Origin: an uncultured Phocaeicola sp.
GTDB lineage: Bacteria; Bacteroidota; Bacteroidia; Bacteroidales; Bacteroidaceae
Length of the DNA: 64,000 nt
Assembly: GCA_947581855.1 (NCBI GenBank)
Contig: CANPVZ010000008.1
Location: 1 to 64,000 of the forward strand
Direction of reading: 5' to 3'
Below, one piece after another: positions 47,214 to 55,125 of this stretch. The notes beneath the pieces are model-generated. The model was not told where the DNA came from and searched no databases. It saw only the letters and a list, made by a program, of their open reading frames with translations. A program made the translations under genes and the position numbers. The stretch's first letter is position 1. Each line of letters opens with the position of its first letter.

Positions 47214-48692
47214 ATGAATATATTAAGTCTTTTTGTCGTGATTCCTTTGGTTATGTTGCTAGCCCTTTGGCTGAGCCGTAACATTCGCCAAATACGCGGA
47301 GTGATGGTCACAGGTTCATCCATGATTCTGGCATTGGCTATTTACCTGACCATTGATTTCATTGCATTGCGGCAAGCCGGCGCTACCGCCGAAATGCTTT
47401 ATACGGACAGTTACACTTGGTATGCACCTTTGCATATAGCCTATTCTATCGGAGTCGACGGCATTTCCGTAGCGATGTTATTACTGTCGTCCATCATTGT
47501 CTTTACCGGTACCTTTGCTTCATGGAAACTGAAACCCCTTACCAAAGAGTATTTTCTCTGGTTTACTCTTTTGTCGTTAGGCGTATTCGGTTTCTTTATC
47601 TGTGTCGACCTCTTCACCATGTTCATGTTTTATGAAATCGCCCTTATCCCGATGTATCTGTTAATCGGAGTTTGGGGAAGCGGCCGTAAGGAATATGCTG
47701 CCATGAAACTGACATTAATGTTAATGGGAGGTTCGGCATTCCTGTTGATGGGTATTTTGGGAATCTACTTCGGCAATGGCGCCACCACCATGAATGTGTT
47801 GGAAATTGCTGCCAACAACCACATCCCCCACAACTGGCAGATGGTTTTCTTCCCACTTACGTTCTTAGGATTCGGTGTATTGGGAGCCCTATTCCCGTTT
47901 CACACATGGAGCCCCGACGGCCATGCTTCGGCCCCGACAGCCGTATCCATGCTACATGCCGGCGTGTTGATGAAACTGGGAGGATACGGATGTTTCCGCA
48001 TTGCCATGTACTTGATGCCGGAAGCAGCCCGGGAGTTAGGTTGGATATTCCTTATCCTGACGACTATCAGCGTTGTATACGGAGCTTTCAGCGCCGTGGT
48101 ACAAACCGATTTGAAATACATCAATGCTTATTCTTCCGTATCGCATTGCGGACTGGTATTGTTCGCTTTGTTGATGATGACGCAGACCAGTTGCACAGGC
48201 GCTGTCCTGCAAATGTTAAGCCACGGATTGATGACGGCTCTGTTCTTTGCCCTTATCGGTATGATATATGGCCGTACCCACACGCGTGACGTACGCCAAA
48301 TGGGCGGTTTAATGAAAATCATGCCGTTTCTTAGTGTGGGATATGTTATTGCCGGTTTAGCTAACTTGGGACTACCGGGATTAAGCGGTTTCGTAGCCGA
48401 AATGACGGTTTTCGTCGGTTCGTTCCAAAATAACGATCCCTTCCATCGGATTTGCACGATTATTGCTTGTACCAGTATTGTGATTACCGCGGTTTACATC
48501 CTCCGCGTCGTCGGGAAGATTCTGTATGGAAAGGTACAAAACCCGGAACATCTGAAACTAACCGATGCTACATGGGATGAACGCTTCGCCGTAATCTGCC
48601 TGATAGTGGCAGTAGCCGGATTGGGGCTGGCTCCTTTCTGGATTAGCAATCTGATTCACGAGAGTGTTGCGCCGATACTTGGTAATTTATAA
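47214..48692 (+). CDS. nuoM: NADH-quinone oxidoreductase subunit M
   Basis: This 492-residue antiporter-like subunit shows YEIALIPMYLLIGVWGSGRK with the essential Glu, FPFHTWSPDGHASAPTAVSM and LHAGVLMKLGGYGCFR. It belongs to the membrane arm and has about 14 helices. Confidence 0.95.
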   Translation: MNILSLFVVIPLVMLLALWLSRNIRQIRGVMVTGSSMILALAIYLTIDFIALRQAGATAEMLYTDSYTWYAPLHIAYSIGVDGISVAMLLLSSIIVFTGTFASWKLKPLTKEYFLWFTLLSLGVFGFFICVDLFTMFMFYEIALIPMYLLIGVWGSGRKEYAAMKLTLMLMGGSAFLLMGILGIYFGNGATTMNVLEIAANNHIPHNWQMVFFPLTFLGFGVLGALFPFHTWSPDGHASAPTAVSMLHAGVLMKLGGYGCFRIAMYLMPEAARELGWIFLILTTISVVYGAFSAVVQTDLKYINAYSSVSHCGLVLFALLMMTQTSCTGAVLQMLSHGLMTALFFALIGMIYGRTHTRDVRQMGGLMKIMPFLSVGYVIAGLANLGLPGLSGFVAEMTVFVGSFQNNDPFHRICTIIACTSIVITAVYILRVVGKILYGKVQNPEHLKLTDATWDERFAVICLIVAVAGLGLAPFWISNLIHESVAPILGNL

Positions 48693-48803
48693 ATGAAGAA
48701 TGCAAAACGATGAGTGAAGAATGGTTGCCACACCGGTTTATACAAATTAATGACAAAGTGCCTCCTCTTCTTACACGCTGTTCATTCTTAATTATTCATT
48801 TTT
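48691..48803. repeat. Imperfect inverted repeat between nuoM and nuoN
   Basis: The 126-bp gap begins with aaatgaagaatg and carries atgagtgaagaatgg. It ends with cattcttaattattcattt, so the ends can pair. Short inverted pieces of this kind are frequent in Bacteroides gaps. It is the only long gap inside the nuo operon and could affect nuoN expression. Confidence 0.4.
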
Positions 48804-48818
48804 AATTTTCAGTTTACT

Positions 48819-50246
48819 ATGAACTACTTTCAATTTCTAGATATGATTCCTGAAGTAAGCCTCATCGCCATCATCATGGTGTTGTTCTTATATGATTTGT
48901 TCACAGAAGGCAAATCGAGGCGCTATTTCCAGCTTACGGCCTGCATATTGTTGGGCATTCACCTTATAGTCAACATCCAACCCGATGGCTATACCCAACT
49001 CTTCGGCGGCATGTATCAATCTTCACCGATAGCTCATGCCATGAAAAGTATCCTTACGTTAGGAACACTTATTGTAGTGCTTCAAGCGAACAATTGGCTG
49101 CGACGAGGCGACACTCGTCATAAACAAGGCGAATTCTATATGCTGCTGCTTAGCACATTGTTAGGTATGTTTTTCATGATTAGCGCAGGACATTTCCTGA
49201 TGTTCTTTATCGGACTGGAACTTGCCTCCGTACCGATGGCTTGCCTTGTCGCTTTCGACAAATACAAACAACATTCCGCCGAAGCAGGAGCCAAATATAT
49301 TCTGAGCGCTCTTTTCTCATCCGGATTAATGCTGTATGGAATCTCATTCATTTACGGAACCATCGGAACGCTATACTTCCGTGATATTCCTGCCGGTCTT
49401 ACAGGCAGTCCTTTACAAATCATGTCGCTGGTATTCTTTTTCGCCGGATTGGGCTTCAAGATTTCTCTGGTTCCATTCCATCTGTGGACAGCCGACGCTT
49501 ACCAAGGCGCCCCTACTACAGTGACGTCCTATTTGTCGGTTATCTCTAAAGGTTCTGCAGTCTTCGTATTAATGATGGTATTGGTAAAAGTGTTCGGAGC
49601 GATGATGGAACAATGGCATCCCATGTTGTACATCGTGATTATTGCTACCATCACCATCGGTAACCTGTTTGCTATCCGTCAACAAAACCTGAAACGATTC
49701 ATGGCATTCAGTAGTATCTCCCAAGCCGGTTATATCGTTTTGGCCGTTATGGGTGGCAACGCAATAGGCATGACTTCTTTGGCATTCTACGTTCTGGTGT
49801 ACATAGCAGCCAACCTTGCCGCTTTCGGCGTTATCAACATCATAGAGCAAAAGAGTCGCGGCAAAGTAGATATAGAGGATTACAACGGATTATACCAAAC
49901 CAATCCGAAACTGTGTTTCATCATGACGCTGGCATTATTTTCGTTAGCGGGTATTCCGCCATTCGCCGGATTCTTCAGCAAGTTCTTTGTATTTGTTTCA
50001 GCCTTCAACGGAGGAAACTTCTGGTTGGTATTCATCGCTTTGCTCAACACGGTGATCTCCCTTTTCTATTACCTGAAGATTGTGAAAGCCATGTATATCC
50101 TTCCGAATGATGCACCTATAGCCACCATTAAAAGCGATAGCTATACCCGTTTGAGCTTGGTTATCTGCACAGCAGGAATACTCGGATTCGGAATATTCAG
50201 CGCTATTTACGAGAGTCTCTACTATTTCTCTATCGTATCGCTGTAA
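48819..50246 (+). CDS. nuoN: NADH-quinone oxidoreductase subunit N
   Basis: This 475-residue antiporter-like subunit closes the operon. Conserved segments are [20 protein letters not shown] with the key Glu, [20 protein letters not shown] with the Lys, and [20 protein letters not shown]. About 14 membrane helices are predicted by eye. Confidence 0.95.
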   Translation: MNYFQFLDMIPEVSLIAIIMVLFLYDLFTEGKSRRYFQLTACILLGIHLIVNIQPDGYTQLFGGMYQSSPIAHAMKSILTLGTLIVVLQANNWLRRGDTRHKQGEFYMLLLSTLLGMFFMISAGHFLMFFIGLELASVPMACLVAFDKYKQHSAEAGAKYILSALFSSGLMLYGISFIYGTIGTLYFRDIPAGLTGSPLQIMSLVFFFAGLGFKISLVPFHLWTADAYQGAPTTVTSYLSVISKGSAVFVLMMVLVKVFGAMMEQWHPMLYIVIIATITIGNLFAIRQQNLKRFMAFSSISQAGYIVLAVMGGNAIGMTSLAFYVLVYIAANLAAFGVINIIEQKSRGKVDIEDYNGLYQTNPKLCFIMTLALFSLAGIPPFAGFFSKFFVFVSAFNGGNFWLVFIALLNTVISLFYYLKIVKAMYILPNDAPIATIKSDSYTRLSLVICTAGILGFGIFSAIYESLYYFSIVSL

Positions 50247-50284
50247 AGAAAAGAACAGAAGCAAAACCTGTGCTCGTTTCTTTA
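50244..50284 (+). terminator. Possible terminator of nuo operon
   Basis: taaagaaa (50244-50251, including the nuoN stop) pairs with tttcttta (50277-50284), with partial pairing further inside. The stem is AT-rich and weak. Confidence 0.4.
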
Positions 50285-50896
50285 ACAACACTTAGAGGCT
50301 TCCTCAAAGTAATAGAAAATTAATGGAGACAGCCATTCCCTATTGTCCAACTCACAAGGAAGACGAGAGAGAAAGGGAAGATAGATGACACCATGAGACA
50401 TTGCCGAGGAAATGTCCGGGTTGCACACCCGATACACAGTGGTTGCCGTACCGATAAACGAGGTTATATGGTTACTCAAGCATGCTAAATACTTAGATAG
50501 GGCTAAGGCGACTATTTAAGTAGGCAGATGTGATTACTCTAGTTTAGTAGATGAGGTTTCTCTGGGTTGACAGATGCAATTTCTTTGGTTTGGCCAATGT
50601 CGTTACTCCGGTTTAGCCGATGCAAAGCCATAGGCCTATCCAATGTCGAGCCGTAGGCTTGGCACTTGGGGTAGCCGCAGGCCTACGGCTCAGGAAGTGA
50701 CAGGCCTACGGCTTGACATCCCGCTAACAGGACGGATGAGTCCCCTAAAAGTGTTCATTATACGTTATACAAGAATGTCCCGTTTGCGGTAATGAAACGA
50801 CCTATAAACAATATTCCCTCGAAAGAAAAAATGAACATTTCGTTTAACCTCCTATCGGTATTTTCTCTCTATCCCTTCAGGAAGCAAAATGCTTGG
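50285..50896. other. Non-coding region with tandem repeats
   Basis: No credible gene. The central part is a 23-bp tandem array (50521-50668) followed by G/C-richer inverted pieces containing aggcctacggct. Confidence 0.6.
50521..50720. repeat. Degenerate 23-bp tandem repeat array
   Basis: The anchor ATG recurs at 50528, 50551, 50574, 50597, 50620 and 50643, exactly 23 bp apart each time, and a seventh unit has TTG at 50666. Units look like ttgacagatgcaatttcttt + ggt. The units diverge from each other by up to about half of their bases. The right end, to about 50720, turns into inverted copies of gcctacggct. The frame is not conserved, since 23 is not a multiple of three. Confidence 0.75.
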
Positions 50897-51922
50897 CTAC
50901 AGGTAAGATATAAAATGCTCAACATCTTCCTTACGAGTAGCCCAACTAGTTACGAAACGTACTACAGTATCCGTTTTGCCGCGTGCTCCCCACAGCTCGA
51001 AAGTAGCATACTGTGACAAGCGGTCCAAATCTTCATTAGGCAAACAGAAAAACTGTTGGTTCGTGAGCGAATCTATATACATCTTATACCCTCTCTCTAC
51101 AAACGCTTTCTTCAACAGCATCGCCATATCCACAGCATGGCGGGCTATACGCAAATACAGATTATCGGTAAACAATGTTTCAAACTGCACCCCTAACAAA
51201 CGGCCCTTGGCCAATAAAGCGCCATGTTGTTTGACAAGCGGAAAGAAATGAGGCAACAAACCGGGACGGGTCACCACTACAGCCTCACCGAAAAGTGCAC
51301 CCACTTTCGTACCACCGATATAGAACACATCGCATAGTCGGGCTATATCAGCCAACGTGACGTCCGTACCATCGGCAGTTAAGGCATATCCCAGCCGTGC
51401 ACCATCCATATAAAGAGGTATATCCGCCTCCCTGCAAATCCGGCTCAATGCTTCCAGCTCATCCAAAGAATAAAGGGTTCCGTATTCCGTAGGGTGGGAA
51501 ATGTAAAGCATACCGGGAGCAACCATATGCTCGTAGGTCTCATCACGATAGAAATCCGCTATATAATTCTTCACCGTTTCCGGAGATACCTTACCTTGGT
51601 GTTGCGGCAATGCAAGTACCTTATGACCGGAGGCCTCTATCGCACCGGCTTCATGCACATTGATATGGGCTGTATCCGCCGCCAGCACTCCTTCGTGACG
51701 AGCCAAAAGGCCGTCAATCACCGTAGCATTGGTCTGCGTTCCTCCTACCAAAAAGTGTACTTTTGCCTGAGGCATGCCACAAGCTTCCACAATTAATCGT
51801 TTCGCTTCCAAAGTATAGGAGTCTGTTCCGTAGCCGGAAGTTTGTTCTAAATTTGTTTCCATCAGGCGGCGCATCAATTCGGGGTGCGCTCCTTCCATAT
51901 AATCGCTGTCAAAGTGTAACAT
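50897..51922 (-). CDS. Low-specificity L-threonine aldolase
   Basis: This 341-residue PLP enzyme cleaves L-threonine or allo-threonine to glycine and acetaldehyde. It begins MLHFDSDYMEGAHPELMRRL and shows SGYGTDSYTLEAKRLI, HFLVGGTQTNATVID, DGARLGYALTADGTDV and the PLP-lysine segment FYIGGTKVGALFGEAVV. Length is standard. It is a single gene with no obvious -7 box. Confidence 0.93.
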   Translation of the reverse strand: MLHFDSDYMEGAHPELMRRLMETNLEQTSGYGTDSYTLEAKRLIVEACGMPQAKVHFLVGGTQTNATVIDGLLARHEGVLAADTAHINVHEAGAIEASGHKVLALPQHQGKVSPETVKNYIADFYRDETYEHMVAPGMLYISHPTEYGTLYSLDELEALSRICREADIPLYMDGARLGYALTADGTDVTLADIARLCDVFYIGGTKVGALFGEAVVVTRPGLLPHFFPLVKQHGALLAKGRLLGVQFETLFTDNLYLRIARHAVDMAMLLKKAFVERGYKMYIDSLTNQQFFCLPNEDLDRLSQYATFELWGARGKTDTVVRFVTSWATRKEDVEHFISYL

Positions 51923-52012
51923 ATAATAACTTATTTTTCATTCACCACAATCTATCTGCCAAACCGCAGACGCAGCTAAAACTAAACAGGGAGAGTCCCG
52001 AGAAGAATTACA

Positions 52013-53011
52013 TCAATCTAGTGAAGCTATAAAATCTTGAATATCTTTCTGTATACGCTGATACAAAACCGACTCTTTATATCCTACATGCTTCTTCAAC
52101 ATAAATTCCGGACTGGCCTGGCTATGTTGGTAAGCGGTGAGTTCATTCTGAAACTGTATATCGTGTTCAGCCAGATTCTTGATTTCATTCTCCCGTTCCC
52201 GACGCAAGCGGGCGCAAACCGGACCTAGGAGCTTCATCACCACATTATCCATGATATGATGTCCTTGTATGAACATATATGTATTATCGGGCGTCACTCC
52301 CAACCGCCTCAGTTCCTTACGCAACGCGTCCACTTCGGCCACAGCGAAAGCATACTCCTTTTCCAATCGCTTCAGCTTCCGTTCCACATACTTCTGCATC
52401 CGCTGTAAGGAAATCTCCGGATGATACATATCCACATGCTCCAGCTTTACCACATTGCAGAAGTCCAGCAAGGAAAACTTATTCAGTTTATGTCTGCGAT
52501 AAAACCAGATGGACCATACAAAGAGAGGATAGGCTATTTGAGAATATAAACGCAGGAACGCAGGAAAATCGACCACCGGATGATCATTCAATGTAGCCAT
52601 CACACAAACCTGATGCAGACCCTCCGCATAGCACTGGAAATTCTCTATGGCATAGGCATACGTATGAAAGATGTATTTATTGTTGATGATGCGGCGCGAT
52701 GTATTAGTGGTTCCCTGTAGCAGATAATCATAATCACTGTCTACACACGCAATCATATTCTGACCCAACGAACAGCCCAATGTATTCATCAGGACTGTTT
52801 TTTTACCTTTAGCCAAAGAATGAGAAGAAGGAAGCATCACCTGAAAGCAATACTTTTCATTCTCGAACTCGCTCAATAAAGTCCGCCAGAAAAAGACATC
52901 ATCATAACTTTCCACGTATGCAATGATTTTTTTCCGTGTATTCTTAGGCCTTAGTTGATTGGCCGCCCCAATATAGAACGAATTCAGATTTTCTACTAAT
53001 CGTTTTCCCAT
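52013..53011 (-). CDS. DUF4435 (TOPRIM-like) protein, partner of ATPase
   Basis: This 332-residue protein has a TOPRIM-type core: E34 in IIAYVESYDDVFFW, a glycine-lysine turn (SLAKGKKTVL) and the acidic triad D91, D93 and D95 in ACVDSDYDYLL, then YAYAIENFQCYAE. A long coiled-coil region (about 205-240) and a helical tail follow. DUF4435 is the nuclease-like subunit AriB of the PARIS anti-phage system. It lies 32 bp downstream of an ATPase gene, the same order as ariA-ariB. A housekeeping role in Bacteroidales cannot be ruled out. Confidence 0.85.
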   Translation of the reverse strand: MGKRLVENLNSFYIGAANQLRPKNTRKKIIAYVESYDDVFFWRTLLSEFENEKYCFQVMLPSSHSLAKGKKTVLMNTLGCSLGQNMIACVDSDYDYLLQGTTNTSRRIINNKYIFHTYAYAIENFQCYAEGLHQVCVMATLNDHPVVDFPAFLRLYSQIAYPLFVWSIWFYRRHKLNKFSLLDFCNVVKLEHVDMYHPEISLQRMQKYVERKLKRLEKEYAFAVAEVDALRKELRRLGVTPDNTYMFIQGHHIMDNVVMKLLGPVCARLRRERENEIKNLAEHDIQFQNELTAYQHSQASPEFMLKKHVGYKESVLYQRIQKDIQDFIASLD

Positions 53012-53043
53012 GTTTTATCATTCCTATATAGAACAGGTTCCGG

Positions 53044-53886
53044 TTATTCTTCCACCAACGAACCAGTGATATCGCTTACTTCCGTTACGGCATCCATCCA
53101 ACCATTCATAATGACGGCAGGCGAATGGGTAGTAAGTATAATCTGTACTTTATCGTTTAACTCGCGTATAAGTGAAATCAGTCGTTGCTGCCACTCTACA
53201 TGTAACGACACTTCGGGTTCATCCATAAACAAAGTAAACGGTTGATTATCCTGCACCAACACAGTGAGCAGAATAGCCAGTATTTGCTTTTCACCGGAAG
53301 AAAGCTGATAGGGATACAGGGTCTCGCCTACCTGCTCGAAAGCAATTTCGTTACTCTTCCGCAAAATCTTCTTCCCGGTTTCGCTGAACAAATCGTCAAT
53401 AATGTCTTGAAACTTCTTCTTCGGAAGGGATACTTCCGCAGCTTTAACCTGTGCATCCGGATCTCCGGTAGAAAGCAACTCAATGATGCGGTTACCGATA
53501 TTCACCTGATAATCGAGATAACGACGCTGCAATTGATAGATCTGCCAATCGAGTTCCGTACCCACATTCTTATCCACTATTTTCTCCAATAAATCAGAAT
53601 GTATCAACGGGCGGTCGAAACTCCGGATTACACTAAAACGAAGAAACGTAGCGTCCTCCGGCGAGAAGACCAACCGCACATTCGGCTCTTCATTTCCATT
53701 CAGTTCGCCGGAAGTCATCGAAGCCAGTCTATGAACCGACTTATTCAAAATGGTACTTTTACCAATCCCGTTTACTCCGCTTAAAATGTTCACGTCCGGC
53801 CGCAAATCCCAAATAATGTCCTTGTCCTTGCGTCCCCACAAGGCTTTAATCTCAATACGCTTAATATAGTCAGCTTGCTTTTTCAT
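53044..53886 (-). CDS. AAA/OLD-like ATPase, partner of DUF4435 protein
   Basis: This 280-residue ABC-type ATPase (start at 53886, MKKQADYIKRIEIKALWGRK) has Walker A GVNGIGKST (residues 37-45), a signature-like LSSGEKQILAIL, Walker B FTLFMDEPEVSLHVEWQQRL and H-loop ILTTHSPAVIMNGW. The open frame reaches 53922, but the TAACTTTG box at 53928-53935 puts transcription start near 53921, which favours 53886. It resembles AriA of PARIS and the ATPase half of OLD proteins, but is short and without a nuclease domain. It leads the pair with the DUF4435 gene. Confidence 0.85.
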   Translation of the reverse strand: MKKQADYIKRIEIKALWGRKDKDIIWDLRPDVNILSGVNGIGKSTILNKSVHRLASMTSGELNGNEEPNVRLVFSPEDATFLRFSVIRSFDRPLIHSDLLEKIVDKNVGTELDWQIYQLQRRYLDYQVNIGNRIIELLSTGDPDAQVKAAEVSLPKKKFQDIIDDLFSETGKKILRKSNEIAFEQVGETLYPYQLSSGEKQILAILLTVLVQDNQPFTLFMDEPEVSLHVEWQQRLISLIRELNDKVQIILTTHSPAVIMNGWMDAVTEVSDITGSLVEE

Positions 53887-53927
53887 GGTAAATATCCTGT
53901 TTAAAGCAACATGGGTTGCCACTGCAA

Positions 53928-53935
53928 CAAAGTTA
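53928..53935 (-). promoter_or_regulatory. -7 box of ATPase-DUF4435 operon
   Basis: CAAAGTTA on the + strand reads TAACTTTG on the - strand, 42 bp upstream of the chosen start. Confidence 0.65.
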
Positions 53936-54009
53936 GAAATAAAAACCGAAAGAAAAAGGGGCTTGGCAAAAAACTATTTATCGATGATTCTTTTTCCACC
54001 GAATAACCG

Positions 54010-54017
54010 TAACTTTG
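54010..54017 (+). promoter_or_regulatory. -7 box of EamA transporter promoter
   Basis: TAACTTTG matches TAnnTTTG, 32 bp upstream of the ATG at 54050. It rules out the longer frame starting at 53885. Confidence 0.65.
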
Positions 54018-54049
54018 TCGCAAGAATAACTTATAATCCATGCATCATT

Positions 54050-54991
54050 ATGAACAATAAGCATTATACCGGACACATTTGCATGCTGATAGCCAGCATC
54101 GCCTGGGGGCTGATGGCACCCATCGGAAAGGATATTATGAGCACAGAGGTGACGGCTCTTTCACTGGCCACCTTCCGTATGGTGGGAGGAGCTGTTTGTT
54201 TTTGGATAGCTTCCTTATTCGTTAAGCATGAAGAAGTGAGACCTCATGACTTAATGCTGTTGTTTTTCGCGGCACTGTTTGCTATTGTATTCAACCAAGG
54301 CATGTTTATATTCGGCCTTTCGCTCACTTCACCGATCAATGCCTCCATCATTACGACTATGGCGCCCATCGCCACCATGATTCTGGCAGCCATTTACCTG
54401 CACGAACCCGTTACCGGAAAGAAAGTCGGCGGTGTGTTTCTGGGAGCTATCGGCGCTTTGATACTGATTCTCGGAAGTTCGGGACAAGGAGGACAAAACA
54501 GTAGTATTTGGGGGGATATCATGTGTTTCATAGCTCAAGTTAGTTTTGCCGCTTACCTGACCTTTTTCAAAGGCTTAGTTACGCGATACAGCCCTATTAC
54601 CTGTATGAAGTGGATGTTTACCTACGCTGCCATGTGTTTCATTCCTTTCTCCTATCATGAAGTTTCCGCTCTTCCCTTCGACAAACTGTCACTGACAACG
54701 TGGGGTGAAATAGGGTTTGTCATAGTAATCGCCACATTTATGACCTTCCTCCTGCTGATGGTAGCCCAAAAGATATTGCGCCCTACCGTACTGAGCATGT
54801 ACAATTATACCCAGCCGATTATTGCCTCTATCGTTTCCGTCATCATCGGATTGGGAGTTTTCGGATGGTCCAAAGGACTTGCCATCGTATTGGTGTTCTC
54901 CGGGGTTTATTTAGTAACTCAAAGTAAATCGCGGGCTCAGATGTTGAAAGAAAAGGAGTTAGAAGAGGTAAAGAAGCCGGAAGAGGAATAA
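54050..54991 (+). CDS. EamA/DMT family transporter
   Basis: I use the ATG at 54050 (MNNKHYTGHICMLIASIAWG), giving 313 residues; an open frame from 53885 exists but begins upstream of the promoter. The protein has ten membrane helices in two EamA repeats (IASIAWGLMAPIGKDIMS; DIMCFIAQVSFAAYLTFFKG), as in drug/metabolite exporters of the RhaT/YdcZ type. The substrate is unknown. The C-terminus is a charged Lys/Glu tail (KEKELEEVKKPEEE). Confidence 0.9.
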   Translation: MNNKHYTGHICMLIASIAWGLMAPIGKDIMSTEVTALSLATFRMVGGAVCFWIASLFVKHEEVRPHDLMLLFFAALFAIVFNQGMFIFGLSLTSPINASIITTMAPIATMILAAIYLHEPVTGKKVGGVFLGAIGALILILGSSGQGGQNSSIWGDIMCFIAQVSFAAYLTFFKGLVTRYSPITCMKWMFTYAAMCFIPFSYHEVSALPFDKLSLTTWGEIGFVIVIATFMTFLLLMVAQKILRPTVLSMYNYTQPIIASIVSVIIGLGVFGWSKGLAIVLVFSGVYLVTQSKSRAQMLKEKELEEVKKPEEE

Positions 54992-55125
54992 ACAAATGAA
55001 GAAAGAGAGAAGACGAAGGAACAAGAGGAAGAATAGAAAGTATAAAAGAGATAGAGAATAAAAAGTATCAAGAAAGCAAAGCCGCGCAACCTGTGATAAA
55101 ATAATCCGCATAAAGAAAGAAACAC
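54992..55125 (+). repeat. Purine-rich tract after EamA gene
   Basis: The + strand is dominated by A and G (gaagaaagagagaagacgaa and similar), continuing the character of the gene's last codons. Non-coding. It resembles the tract at 36731-36900. Confidence 0.5.

Noticed and set aside
50521..50720. CRISPR array
   Set aside because: Units are contiguous with a 23-bp period and no unique spacers, and no cas gene lies in the window.
53885..54049. N-terminal extension of the EamA gene
   Set aside because: The extra 55 residues precede the TAACTTTG promoter box and do not look like part of the transporter.
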